Source: Streptomyces sp. NBC_00258
GTDB taxonomy: Bacteria > Actinomycetota > Actinomycetes > Streptomycetales > Streptomycetaceae
Assembly: GCF_036182465.1 (NCBI RefSeq)
Contig: NZ_CP108081.1
Span: 6,324,001-6,388,000 of the forward strand
Direction: 5' to 3'
Length of the DNA stretch: 64,000 bases
The position numbers were made by a program, and so were the translations under genes. Within the stretch, counting starts at the first letter, position 1. Each line of letters begins with the position of its first letter. This document shows positions 25,005 through 33,506 of the stretch, in pieces. The notes beneath the pieces were generated by a model, which had not been told where the DNA came from, ran no database searches, and worked only from the letters and a program-made list of their open reading frames with translations.

Positions 25005-25144
25005 CTCCGTGCCCTTCCTGGGGGACGCATGGCCGCCAGGAGAGGGTCTTTTTCCGAAGGATCCCAGGGATCCAAGAGGATTTCGGTCGCGAGGTTCGGC
25101 CGCAGCGCGGCCGCGACTGATGATGCCGTGCAGCAGTGAGCGAC

Positions 25145-25158
25145 GTTTCACGTGAAAC
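25145..25158. other. parS site (perfect)
   Basis: GTTTCACGTGAAAC between rsmG and parA, the perfect site in this arm that lies closest to oriC (about 6 kb away). Confidence 0.95.
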
Positions 25159-25314
25159 ACGATGCACAGCTAGCACGACCGCGACGGCGCGACACTCCGG
25201 CATGCGTAGGTTTGGCAGCTTGTGTGGAGTACGTCTCGTCGTCAGGACGGATCAGTCAACGAGTCTCCGACCCGACAACACACATCCCGAATGAGTCACT
25301 CTCTCGGGAGTCGG

Positions 25315-26031
25315 TCAACGACGCCTCCGGGTCCGTCCTGTCCGTGCCGCCTTCGCCCGCTTGGCCGCGAAACGCACACCCCCGGGGCTCTCCCCGACCT
25401 CGACGCGCACCACCGTGGCGAGAGGGTCAACCACGCCTTCACCGACGTGAAGCACGGAGATGTCCACGGCGCCCAGCTTGCTCAGGGCGGCCCCTGCGTT
25501 CCTGACCTCTTCCTCCGCGGTGTCGCCTTTGAGGAGGAGCATCTCGCCGTACGGACGCAGCAGCGGCACACCCCAGGCCGCGAGGCGGTCCAGCGGTGCC
25601 ACGGCCCGCGCTGTCACCACGTGGACCGGAGGCAGCTTGCCAAGGACCTCCTCAGCGCGCCCACGCACCACGGTGACGTGGTCGAGACCGAGCAGCTCGA
25701 CAACCTCGGTGAGGAAGTTCGTCCGCCGCAGCAAGGGCTCAAGGAGCGTGATCTTCAGGTCCGGGCGGACGAGGGCGAGCGGGATACCGGGCAGTCCGGC
25801 ACCGGAACCGACATCGCACACCGTCACGTTTTCGGGAACGACCTCCGAGAGCACCGCACAGTTCAGCAGGTGCCGTTCCCAGAGGCGGGGCACTTCACGG
25901 GGGCCGATCAGACCCCGCTGCACTCCAGCGTCCGCCAGCAGCTCCGCGTAACGAACCGCGTCTGCGAAGCGATCGCCGAATACCGCCCGGGCCTGCTCGG
26001 GCGTAGGGGGAAGCTCCGCTGCCTCCGTCAC
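25315..26031 (-). CDS. rsmG: 16S rRNA (guanine(527)-N7)-methyltransferase RsmG
   Basis: A 238-residue SAM-dependent methyltransferase (GidB) that methylates G527 of 16S rRNA. The SAM loop is D-V-G-S-G-A-G-L-P-G-I-P-L-A, preceded by R-L-W-E-R-H-L-L-N-C, typical of RsmG. GTG 26031 has AAGGA upstream; the longer frame (to 26097) is not needed. In streptomycetes rsmG changes affect streptomycin response and secondary metabolism. It lies between jag and parA in the conserved origin order. Confidence 0.95.
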   Translation of the reverse strand: MTEAAELPPTPEQARAVFGDRFADAVRYAELLADAGVQRGLIGPREVPRLWERHLLNCAVLSEVVPENVTVCDVGSGAGLPGIPLALVRPDLKITLLEPLLRRTNFLTEVVELLGLDHVTVVRGRAEEVLGKLPPVHVVTARAVAPLDRLAAWGVPLLRPYGEMLLLKGDTAEEEVRNAGAALSKLGAVDISVLHVGEGVVDPLATVVRVEVGESPGGVRFAAKRAKAARTGRTRRRR

Positions 26032-26080
26032 GGGGAACCGTCCTTCCGTACCGCTTGAGCGCACTGCGCGCTGACTACCA

Positions 26081-26111
26081 GGACTATCAGGAACCATCGG
26101 GGACTATCAGG
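26081..26111. repeat. Direct repeat GGACTATCAGG
   Basis: Two copies of GGACTATCAGG (26081-26091 and 26101-26111) with a period of 20 bp, in the gap 5' of rsmG. This might be a binding site for a regulator that binds one face of the helix twice. Confidence 0.5.
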
Positions 26112-26122
26112 CTGACAAAGTT

Positions 26123-26152
26123 CGGCCCCGCCTGCGAACACAGACGGGGCCG
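26123..26152 (-). terminator. Hairpin after jag
   Basis: A 12-bp stem with one mismatch (arms CGGCCCCGCCTG and CAGACGGGGCCG) and a 6-nt loop, just past the jag stop codon on the minus strand. It may end the rpmH-jag transcript. Confidence 0.7.
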
Positions 26153-26169
26153 GAGAACGACGTGCTGGA

Positions 26170-26682
26170 TCAGGCGGGGAGCACGACGACGAAGCGCTGC
26201 GGCTCCTCGCCCTCGGACTCACTGCGCAGGCCCGCGGCCTTGACCGCGTCGTGCACCACCTTGCGCTCGAAGGGGGTCATCGCCTTCATCTTCACGGGCT
26301 CACCGGAACTCCTGACCTCGGCCGCGGCCTTCGCGCCGAGCTCGGAGAGTTCCTCACGCTTCTTGGCGCGGTAACCCGCGATGTCCAGCATCAGCCGGCT
26401 ACGGTCCCCGGTCTCCCGGTGCACGGCCAGCCGTGTGAGCTCCTGGAGTGCCTCCAGCACCTCACCGTCGCGGCCGACCAGCTTCTGCAGGTCGCGGCCG
26501 CTGGAGTCGCTGATGATCGAGACTGCCGCGCGATCGGCCTCGACATCCATGTCGATGTCGCCGTCGAGATCGGCGATGTCCAGCAGACCCTCGAGGTAGT
26601 CGGCCGCGATCTCGCCCTCCTGCTCCAGGCGGGTCAGGGTGTCGCCACCCTCAGGGGCAGCGGAGGTGGTGCCTTCCGTCAC
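26170..26682 (-). CDS. jag: Jag/KhpB-type RNA-binding protein
   Basis: A 170-residue cytoplasmic RNA-binding protein (SpoIIIJ-associated, KhpB). It has a KH-type segment with L-V-G-R-D-G-E-V-L-E-A-L-Q-E-L, then R3H-domain residues R-L-M-L-D-I-A-G-Y-R-x-K-R and M-K-x-M-T-P-F-E-R-K-V-V-H-D. The N-terminal jag linker is short and acidic. GTG 26682 has AAGGAG 8 nt upstream. It follows yidC by 15 bp and belongs to the rpmH-rnpA-yidD-yidC-jag operon. Confidence 0.95.
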   Translation of the reverse strand: MTEGTTSAAPEGGDTLTRLEQEGEIAADYLEGLLDIADLDGDIDMDVEADRAAVSIISDSSGRDLQKLVGRDGEVLEALQELTRLAVHRETGDRSRLMLDIAGYRAKKREELSELGAKAAAEVRSSGEPVKMKAMTPFERKVVHDAVKAAGLRSESEGEEPQRFVVVLPA

Positions 26683-26697
26683 GGGATGGACTCCTTC

Positions 26698-27990
26698 TTA
26701 CTTCTTGGACGGGAACTTGGGCCGCTGCGGGCCCTTGCGCTGTCCGGACTGGGCCTTGCTGCGGGTACCACCGGACGCGGACTTGCCGCCCGCCGGCTTG
26801 GGGCCGGGCTTGGCATCCTGCGGTTCGTCGGACTTGCTGAGCGAGGTCTTCGGCGCGGACTCGTCCGCCGCCTTGGAACCGCCGCCCTGGGCAGCGCCCG
26901 ACTGACGCTGGGACTTGCTCTGCCGCTTGGGCTGCTGACGCCTGGGAGCGGCGCCGCCCGTCGCCGGGGTGCCGTCCTCGGTCTCGACCACGGTCGAGGC
27001 CTCGCTCTTCACCACGGTGCCGTCGGCCTGGGCCGCCAGGCCCGCCTTGCTCAGGCCGTTGATGAACTTGCGCTCGAAATCGTTGCGATCGCGGCCCTTG
27101 GCCACGATGGCCTTGACGATCGCCTTCTCACCGCGGCCGCGCGTCTTGCCGTGGTGCGTGACGCGCTTGTGCAGGCGCTCCAGGTAGGAGGCCTGAGCCT
27201 TGGAACCCGGCGTCGGGTTGTTGTGGATGACGTACATCTGCTGGCCCATGGTCCACACGTTGGTGGTCAGCCAGTAGACGAGGACACCGACGGGGAAGTT
27301 GATACCGAAGACGGCGAACATGATCGGGAAGACGTACATCAGCATCTTCTGCTGCTGCATGAACGGCGTCTTCACCGTCGTGTCGACGTTCTTCGTCATC
27401 AGCTGGCGCTGCGTGTAGAACTGCGAGAACGACATCAGGACGATCATGATCGCCGTGACGACGCGCACGTCGGTGATCGTGGAGCCCAGTGCCTGGACCT
27501 TGGCGTCGGCGTCCGTGAACTTCGCGGCCAGCGGAGCCCCGAAGATGTGCGCCTTCTGCGCACTCTCCAGCAGCCGGTCGTTGATCACGCCGATGGTGTC
27601 GTTCGACGCGATGCTGTTCAGCACGTGGTACAGGGCGAAGAAGAACGGGGACTGCGCCAGGATGGGAAGGCACGAGGAGAGCGGGTTGGTACCCGTCTCC
27701 TTGTACAGCTTCATCATCTCTTCGGACTGGCGCTGCTTGTCGTTCTTGTAGCGCTCCTGGATCTTCTTCATCTCGGGCTGGAGCGTCTGCATCGCCCGGG
27801 TCGCCTTGATCTGCTTCACGAAGAGCGGGATCAGGCAGATACGGATCAGGATCACCAGGGACACGATGGACAAGCCCCAGGCCCAGCCCGTGTCGGGGCC
27901 GAAGATGGCGCCGTACACCGAATGGAACTGGACGATGACCCAGGAAACGGGTGTCGTGATGAAGCTGAAAATACTGGCAATCGTGTCCAC
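26698..27990 (-). CDS. yidC: Membrane protein insertase YidC
   Basis: A 430-residue Oxa1/Alb3-family insertase that places proteins in the membrane with or without SecYEG. It has the core with five hydrophobic stretches, an N-terminal helix (residues 1-30), the cytoplasmic hairpin rich in K-K-I-Q-E-R-Y and a long C-terminal tail, very rich in Lys/Ser/Gln/Gly, which probably contacts the ribosome. GTG 27990 has AAGGAG upstream. The yidD stop lies 3 bp upstream, so the two are cotranscribed. Confidence 0.97.
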   Translation of the reverse strand: MDTIASIFSFITTPVSWVIVQFHSVYGAIFGPDTGWAWGLSIVSLVILIRICLIPLFVKQIKATRAMQTLQPEMKKIQERYKNDKQRQSEEMMKLYKETGTNPLSSCLPILAQSPFFFALYHVLNSIASNDTIGVINDRLLESAQKAHIFGAPLAAKFTDADAKVQALGSTITDVRVVTAIMIVLMSFSQFYTQRQLMTKNVDTTVKTPFMQQQKMLMYVFPIMFAVFGINFPVGVLVYWLTTNVWTMGQQMYVIHNNPTPGSKAQASYLERLHKRVTHHGKTRGRGEKAIVKAIVAKGRDRNDFERKFINGLSKAGLAAQADGTVVKSEASTVVETEDGTPATGGAAPRRQQPKRQSKSQRQSGAAQGGGSKAADESAPKTSLSKSDEPQDAKPGPKPAGGKSASGGTRSKAQSGQRKGPQRPKFPSKK

Positions 27991-27993
27991 TAA

Positions 27994-28359
27994 TCAGGCT
28001 CCTTGAGCATGGGACGGGGTCTCGGCGGCCGGGCTCGAGGGATGGTTGGACATACCGTGCCCCTCGGTGGCCGGTTCGGCGGCGGAGGTCCCGCCCTTGC
28101 GTGCACGCCAGGCGTTACGCAGCATTTCGTGCCACCGCGGACGCTTGCGCGGCGGGACATGGTCCACACCGCCCAGCGACCACGGATTGCACCGCAGGAT
28201 GCGCCAGGCGGTGAGTGCCGTTCCCTTGATCGCACCGTGACGGTCGATGGCTTGGTACCCGTAGTGGGAACACGACGGGTAGTACTTGCACACCGGCCCG
28301 AGCAACGGGCTGATGGTCCACTGGTACAGCTTGATGAGAGCCAGCAGCGGGTACTTCAT
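27994..28359 (-). CDS. yidD: Membrane protein insertion efficiency factor YidD
   Basis: A 121-residue protein of the DUF37/YidD family. It has an amphipathic start (L-I-K-L-Y-Q-W-T-I-S-P-L-L-G) and the signature C-K-Y-Y-P-S-C-S-H-Y. The last about 40 residues are a variable polar tail. The ATG overlaps the rnpA stop (ATGA), which suggests coupling. YidD helps YidC-dependent insertion. Confidence 0.95.
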   Translation of the reverse strand: MKYPLLALIKLYQWTISPLLGPVCKYYPSCSHYGYQAIDRHGAIKGTALTAWRILRCNPWSLGGVDHVPPRKRPRWHEMLRNAWRARKGGTSAAEPATEGHGMSNHPSSPAAETPSHAQGA

Positions 28360-28727
28360 CGCGCGCCCCCTCCCAGTAGCCGCTCCAGGGCGGCGTCCAG
28401 GTCTCGGGCCAGCTGTGCATGGTCGGCGTCACCCGCACCGGGCAGCGCTCGTACGACTACCAGGCTACCGGGGGTCAGCAGGGCCACTCGGTCACGCATC
28501 AGATGGCGAAGCCGGCGCTTCACCTTGTTGCGTACGACGGCCCCGCCCACTGCTTTGCTGACAACGAAACCCGCACGCGCCGGGGGAGCGCTCTCCCCAG
28601 GCGCGTGCGGGTCGGTTGCACCGCTACGTAGATGAACGACGAGAAGCGGGCGTCCGGCCCGGCGTCCTCGGCGTACCGCGGTCGCGAAGTCCTCGCGCCG
28701 CCTCAGCCGATGCTCGGTAGGCAGCAC
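28356..28727 (-). CDS. rnpA: Ribonuclease P protein component
   Basis: A 123-residue RNA-binding protein that helps RNase P RNA mature tRNA 5' ends. The signature is present near the middle: R-N-K-V-K-R-R-L-R-H, and the N-terminal R-L-R-R-R-E-D-F-A is typical. GTG 28727 has AGG about 7 nt upstream. It is 18 bp downstream of rpmH, and its stop overlaps the yidD start. Confidence 0.96.
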   Translation of the reverse strand: MLPTEHRLRRREDFATAVRRGRRAGRPLLVVHLRSGATDPHAPGESAPPARAGFVVSKAVGGAVVRNKVKRRLRHLMRDRVALLTPGSLVVVRALPGAGDADHAQLARDLDAALERLLGGGAR

Positions 28728-28745
28728 GTCATGACCTGTTGGTGA

Positions 28746-28883
28746 TCAGGCGGACAGGCTGGCGCGACCCTTGCCACGACGGTTCGCGAGAATCGCTCGG
28801 CCGGCGCGGGTGCGCATCCGCAGGCGGAAGCCGTGGGTCTTGGCGCGACGACGGTTGTTCGGCTGGAAGGTGCGCTTGCTCAC
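28746..28883 (-). CDS. rpmH: 50S ribosomal protein L34
   Basis: A 45-residue basic protein of the large subunit, read from GTG 28883 to TGA at 28746. It starts S-K-R-T-F-Q-P-N-N-R-R-R-A-K-T-H-G-F and ends with G-R-A-S-L-S-A, the standard L34 sequence. GGAG lies 7 nt upstream. It heads the rpmH-rnpA-yidD-yidC-jag operon and is divergent from dnaA. Confidence 0.97.
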   Translation of the reverse strand: MSKRTFQPNNRRRAKTHGFRLRMRTRAGRAILANRRGKGRASLSA

Positions 28884-29280
28884 TCGGGGGCTCCAGAAGA
28901 AATCGGTAGTTTCGGGGTGCCGTCTTGGCTGTCACCGTGCGCCCACGAGTAGCTCGCTTACGCCCGAGTGCACCGCTTCCCGATCACTCTTCGCGATCTG
29001 TGCCCATCGGAGGCAGGCGGCAGCAGCCATCGACAACTCGACCTGGTTACGGTACGCGCGGCTACGCCATCCGGTCAAACCAGCGCTGCCCGGGAGACAC
29101 TATCCACAGCCTGGGGACAACAACTTGAACCGCATGGGTCGCCCTGACTACCGTGGCTGGACTCCGGTTCGTTCCCTTCTCCCTGCTCCATCTGATTCGT
29201 GCCGCCCGCCCCACCCTCAGTTCCAACCCAATCCGTCCCAGGAATCACACGTTCGTGGGACCCGTGAGAGAGCGTGCCCT
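28884..29280. promoter_or_regulatory. rpmH-dnaA divergent promoter region
   Basis: 397 bp between divergent rpmH and dnaA. It must hold the promoters of both. Two DnaA-box-like 9-mers lie at 29100-29120 and could allow DnaA autoregulation. No confident -35/-10 pair is claimed. Confidence 0.7.
29100..29120. promoter_or_regulatory. DnaA-box-like sites upstream of dnaA
   Basis: CTATCCACA (29100-29108) and TGGGGACAA (29112-29120, complement TTGTCCCCA), each one mismatch from TTATCCACA or TTGTCCACA. They lie in inverted orientation, about 160 bp before dnaA. Confidence 0.6.
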
Positions 29281-31173
29281 GTGGCTGACGTACCTGCCGA
29301 TCTTGCCGCAGTGTGGCCACGAGTATTGGAGCAACTTCTCGGTGAGGGGCGTGGGCAGGGTGTCGAGACGAAGGACGAGCACTGGATCAAGCGCTGCCAG
29401 CCGCTGGCGCTCGTAGCGGACACCGCGCTGCTCGCGGTCCCCAACGAGTTTGCGAAGGGTGTCCTGGAAGGGCGCCTGGCGCCGATCGTCAGCGAGACCC
29501 TGAGCCGCGAGTGCGGCCGCCCGATCCGTATCGCGATCACCGTCGACGACTCCGTCGGCGAGACCCCCGCCCCGCCGGCGCCGCCCGCCCAGTCGCAGCA
29601 GCGCTACGAGGAGCCCGAGCGCCCCTCCGCGCAGGACCGTGACGGATACCGGGGATACGGCCGCCACCGTGCGAACGACCACATGGACGACCACCCGCAG
29701 GGCCGCCCCGACCAGCAACCGCCCCGCGGGGACCAGCTCCCGACCGCCCGTCCCGCGTACCCCGACTACCAGCGCCCCGATCCCGGCGCCTGGCCGCGGC
29801 CCTCGCAGGACGACTACGGCTGGCAGCAGCAGCGGCTCGGCTTCCCGGACCGGGACCCGTACGCCTCTCCCCCCCAGGACTACCGACAGCAGCCACCGGA
29901 CCGCTCTCCCTACGAACAGCAGCGGTCCGACTACGAGCAGCAGCGGCCCGGGTACGACCAGCCGCGATCCGACTACGACCAGCGTCCGGACCGCCGCGAC
30001 CGCCGGCCGGAGCCGCCGTCGCAGTCCGGGACCGGGCATGTCCACCGGGGCGGCCCCGTCGGCTCCTCGCTGCCCGCCTCCAGTGGTGCCCCGGGCCCGC
30101 TGGCCGCGCAGCCGGCTCCCGCGACGGGTCCCGGCGAGCCCACCGCGCGTCTCAACCCGAAGTACCTCTTCGACACGTTCGTCATCGGCGCCTCGAACCG
30201 TTTCGCGCACGCCGCCGCGGTCGCCGTCGCCGAGGCACCCGCCAAGGCCTACAACCCGCTCTTCATCTACGGGGAGTCGGGACTCGGCAAGACGCACCTG
30301 CTGCACGCGATCGGGCACTACGCGCGCAGCCTCTACCCGGGCACGCGCGTGCGGTACGTGAGCTCCGAGGAGTTCACCAACGAGTTCATCAACTCGATCC
30401 GCGACGGCAAGGGCGACAGCTTCCGCAAGCGGTACCGCGAGATGGACATCCTGCTCGTCGACGACATCCAGTTCCTGGCGGACAAGGAGTCGACGCAGGA
30501 GGAGTTCTTCCACACCTTCAACACGCTCCACAACGCGAACAAGCAGATCGTGCTCTCCAGTGACCGGCCGCCCAAGCAGCTGGTGACTCTGGAGGACCGG
30601 CTGCGGAACCGTTTCGAGTGGGGTCTGATCACCGACGTCCAGCCGCCCGAGCTGGAGACCCGTATCGCCATCCTTCGTAAGAAGGCGGTGCAGGAGCAGC
30701 TCAACGCCCCGCCGGAGGTCCTGGAGTTCATCGCGTCCCGGATCTCACGGAACATCCGTGAGCTGGAGGGCGCGCTGATCCGGGTGACGGCCTTCGCGTC
30801 GCTCAACCGGCAGCCCGTGGACCTCGGCCTGACGGAGATCGTCCTCAAGGACCTGATCCCGGGCGGCGAGGACTCGGCGCCGGAGATCACCGCGACGGCC
30901 ATCATGGCGGCGACCGCCGACTACTTCGGCCTCACGGTGGACGACCTGTGCGGCTCCTCGCGCAGCCGCGTGCTGGTCACCGCACGCCAGATCGCCATGT
31001 ACCTGTGCCGCGAGCTCACCGACCTCTCCCTGCCGAAGATCGGCGCCCAGTTCGGCGGCCGCGACCACACGACCGTGATGCACGCCGACCGCAAGATCCG
31101 CGCGCTGATGGCCGAACGCCGCTCCATCTACAACCAGGTCACCGAGCTCACGAACCGCATCAAGAACGGCTGA
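29281..31173 (+). CDS. dnaA: Chromosomal replication initiator DnaA
   Basis: A 630-residue AAA+ initiator. Domain I (about 1-90, D-L-A-A-V-W-P-R-V-L-E-Q-L-L) is followed by a very long Pro/Gln/Arg/Asp-rich linker (about 95-290), a feature of Streptomyces DnaA. The AAA+ domain has Walker A G-E-S-G-L-G-K-T-H (about 331-339) and Walker B L-L-V-D-D-I-Q-F-L; domain IV ends with G-G-R-D-H-T-T-V-M-H-A, which reads DnaA boxes. GTG 29281 matches the known Streptomyces start; the upstream open frame runs through the promoter region. It faces oriC. Confidence 0.98.
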   Translation: MADVPADLAAVWPRVLEQLLGEGRGQGVETKDEHWIKRCQPLALVADTALLAVPNEFAKGVLEGRLAPIVSETLSRECGRPIRIAITVDDSVGETPAPPAPPAQSQQRYEEPERPSAQDRDGYRGYGRHRANDHMDDHPQGRPDQQPPRGDQLPTARPAYPDYQRPDPGAWPRPSQDDYGWQQQRLGFPDRDPYASPPQDYRQQPPDRSPYEQQRSDYEQQRPGYDQPRSDYDQRPDRRDRRPEPPSQSGTGHVHRGGPVGSSLPASSGAPGPLAAQPAPATGPGEPTARLNPKYLFDTFVIGASNRFAHAAAVAVAEAPAKAYNPLFIYGESGLGKTHLLHAIGHYARSLYPGTRVRYVSSEEFTNEFINSIRDGKGDSFRKRYREMDILLVDDIQFLADKESTQEEFFHTFNTLHNANKQIVLSSDRPPKQLVTLEDRLRNRFEWGLITDVQPPELETRIAILRKKAVQEQLNAPPEVLEFIASRISRNIRELEGALIRVTAFASLNRQPVDLGLTEIVLKDLIPGGEDSAPEITATAIMAATADYFGLTVDDLCGSSRSRVLVTARQIAMYLCRELTDLSLPKIGAQFGGRDHTTVMHADRKIRALMAERRSIYNQVTELTNRIKNG

Positions 31174-31197
31174 CAGCAGCGGCGGTACGTCGCTGAG

Positions 31198-31227
31198 GGC
31201 GCCCCGGGAGACGTTCCCGAGGGCGCC
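31198..31227 (+). terminator. Hairpin after dnaA
   Basis: A 12-bp stem with a bulged base (arms GGCGCCCCGGGA and TCCCGAGGGCGCC) and a short loop, 25 bp after the dnaA stop. It should keep transcription out of oriC. Confidence 0.7.
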
Positions 31228-31988
31228 TTCGTCGTTCCGGAACCCCTTTGAAGGCGTTCCGGCAGGCGTCAGACGTCGTTCCTCCACGCGCCGAAGGAGA
31301 TCCGGCACGCCTCGATGTCGTCTCCGGCACGCCTCCGAAGGCGGCTTCCGCCGCTCTCACACGCCTCCTGAAGGACCCTCGTTCTGCCTCCGGGAGGCCC
31401 TCAACCGCCCTCGTACGCCCCTCCCGGCCGCGCCCGGAGTCGCTCGGCCGACACCCGAAGACCATCCGCTGTTCGAATAAGCACCCCGGTTACGGCCGCC
31501 CTCCACAGATTTGGGGACTTTCTCGCGTCCACATCCTGGGGACTGGGAAGTTGTCCAGATCGTGTCCACAGGGTGCGCTGCTGAAAGAGCATCAGACCAG
31601 GTCAGCCGGTTGTGGATTCGTGGACGAACGATCTCCACAGGCTGTGGACGACGAAAGGATCCACAGGGTGTGCAGAAAGTTGTCCACCGGCGGCCCACAG
31701 GCTGGGGGAGGTTGTCCCCAGTGATCCCCGGCTTCTCCACACCGCTGTCCACTGTTCGGCAACGCGACGCGCCTCCTCACCGTGTCGAGTGAAAGGCGTC
31801 ACACGAAGGTGCCGGGTTGGGCTGTGGGGAACGTGGGTAAACCTGGGGACGGCGCTGGGGAGAAGTGGCCCCCGCCTGTGCATCGGGTGTGCAGAACTTT
31901 TCCCCGTCCACAGAAGACGCCTGTTTTCCACCGCCTCCGCCCACAGGGCCAGTGGACAAAAAACCGACCCTGACCTGCGAATACGAGG

Positions 31989-32022
31989 TTATCCACGGTA
32001 TCCACAGCCCCTACTACTACTC
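31989..32022 (+). other. Candidate unwinding element: DnaA boxes, GC cluster and CTA repeats
   Basis: Two adjacent boxes TTATCCACG (31989-31997) and GTATCCACA (31998-32006) are followed by GCCC (32007-32010) and then CTACTACTACT (32011-32021). This order, box, GC-rich spacer, then repeated CTA (TAG on the other strand), is that of the basal unwinding system with DnaA-trios described for Bacillus subtilis and other bacteria. Function here is inferred. Confidence 0.6.
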
Positions 32023-32247
32023 CCAACTAGAGAGAGTCTGGGAATCGATTCGAAGTGGGGGCTGTGCACAACTCGCGGTCGGCGCCTCAGCTGCCGCTCG
32101 GAACGACTTGACCCCGAGGGGCACCGACTGTCAGTGCGGTGCGTCAGACTGTTCCCCGGTGTCCTTCCCATGACCGGGCTGAGAGACACCGAGTCAGACG
32201 ACGAGGCAGCAGGGCGAGAGCGCCGGCAACAGACGGAGGCGGCAACG

Positions 32248-33378
32248 GTGAAGATCCGGGTGGAACGCGACGTACTCGCGGAGGCAGTGGCCTGGGCGGC
32301 ACGCAGCCTCCCGGCCCGTCCGCCGGCGCCTGTGCTCGCCGGCCTTCTGCTGAAGGCCGAGGAAGGCGCGCTGAGCCTCTCCAGCTTCGACTACGAGGTC
32401 TCGGCACGGGTCTCGGTGGACGCCGAGATCGACGAGGAAGGCACGGTGCTCGTCTCCGGCCGCCTGCTCGCCGACATCTGCCGTGCGCTCCCCAACCGGC
32501 CGGTGGAGATTTCCACAGACGGTGTACGGGCGACCGTGGTCTGCGGCTCCTCGCGCTTCACGCTGCACACACTGCCTGTGGAGGAGTACCCGGCGCTGCC
32601 GCAGATGCCGTCGGCGACCGGCACCGTCCCCGGTGAGGTCTTCGCCTCCGCCGCGGCCCAGGTGGCCATCGCCGCGGGCCGTGACGACACGCTGCCCGTC
32701 CTCACCGGTGTGCGCATCGAGATCGAGGGCGACACGGTCACGCTGGCGTCCACCGACCGCTACCGCTTCGCGGTCCGTGAGTTCCTGTGGAAGCCGGAGA
32801 ACCCCGAGGCGTCCGCGGTGGCCCTGGTGCCCGCCAAGACGCTCCTGGACACCGCCAAGGCCCTCACAAGCGGCGACAGCGTCATCCTGGCGCTGTCCGG
32901 CTCCGGTGCCGGCGAGGGTCTGATCGGTTTCGAGGGCGCGGGACGGCGGACGACCACGCGTCTGCTGGAGGGCGACCTCCCGAAGTACCGCTCGCTGTTC
33001 CCGACGGAGTTCAACTCCATCGCCGTGATCGAGACCGCCCCCTTCGTGGAGGCCGTCAAGCGAGTGGCCCTGGTCGCCGAGCGGAACACCCCCGTGCGGC
33101 TCTCCTTCGAGCAGGGCGTGCTGATCCTGGAGGCCGGTTCCAGCGACGACGCACAGGCTGTGGAAAGGGTCGACGCCCAGCTGGAGGGCGACGACGTCTC
33201 GATCGCCTTCAACCCCACCTTCCTGCTCGACGGCCTGAGCGCCATCGACTCCCCGGTGGCGCAGCTCTCCTTCACGACGTCCACCAAGCCGGCGCTCCTG
33301 AGCGGCAAGCCCGCCTTGGACGCGGAGGCGGACGAGGCGTACAAGTACCTGATCATGCCGGTGCGCCTCAGCGGCTGA
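32248..33378 (+). CDS. dnaN: DNA polymerase III beta sliding clamp
   Basis: A 376-residue clamp with three similar domains that encircles DNA and holds the polymerase. The N-terminus V-K-I-R-V-E-R-D-V-L-A-E-A-V and the C-terminal Y-L-I-M-P-V-R-L are standard. GTG 32248 has GGAGG 8 nt upstream, and the length equals the usual Streptomyces 376. An in-frame ATG 77 bp earlier would add an unconserved acidic stretch and is not preferred. Confidence 0.97.
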   Translation: MKIRVERDVLAEAVAWAARSLPARPPAPVLAGLLLKAEEGALSLSSFDYEVSARVSVDAEIDEEGTVLVSGRLLADICRALPNRPVEISTDGVRATVVCGSSRFTLHTLPVEEYPALPQMPSATGTVPGEVFASAAAQVAIAAGRDDTLPVLTGVRIEIEGDTVTLASTDRYRFAVREFLWKPENPEASAVALVPAKTLLDTAKALTSGDSVILALSGSGAGEGLIGFEGAGRRTTTRLLEGDLPKYRSLFPTEFNSIAVIETAPFVEAVKRVALVAERNTPVRLSFEQGVLILEAGSSDDAQAVERVDAQLEGDDVSIAFNPTFLLDGLSAIDSPVAQLSFTTSTKPALLSGKPALDAEADEAYKYLIMPVRLSG

Positions 33379-33506
33379 CGAAGGCCGCAGGTGGGGGCAT
33401 ACGTCTGAGCGGCTATGCCCACAGGTGTGCAGGAGCGTCCGGGTTTAGGCTCGGACGCAGGTACGAAAGTGCTCTCCTGCCACATCGCTAGTGAAGGAAC
33501 AACCTG

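Larger units (their letters stand above)
24942..25314. promoter_or_regulatory. parAB upstream region with DnaA boxes and parS
   Basis: 373 bp between parA and rsmG. It contains a perfect DnaA box TGTGGACAA (24996-25004), a one-mismatch box TGTGGAGAA (24978-24986), and a parS at 25145. The parAB promoter should be in this stretch, but no clean -35/-10 pair can be assigned. Confidence 0.6.
31174..32247. other. Origin of replication, oriC
   Basis: 1,074 bp without a gene between dnaA and dnaN, the standard Streptomyces origin position. Near-consensus (one mismatch) DnaA boxes on either strand start at 31551, 31562, 31643, 31680, 31712, 31733, 31951, 31989, 31998 and 32063; weaker two-mismatch boxes start at 31525, 31631, 31657, 31745, 31904 and 31924. 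None matches TTGTCCACA or TTATCCACA exactly. The left third (31228-31500) is GC-rich with few boxes. The right end (about 31980-32050) is the most AT-rich stretch. Confidence 0.95.

Noticed and set aside
24942..25160. N-terminal extension of ParA beginning M-F-H-V-K-R
   Set aside because: This peptide is just the translation of a parS site; the same false start appears before the glycosyltransferase gene at 3299.
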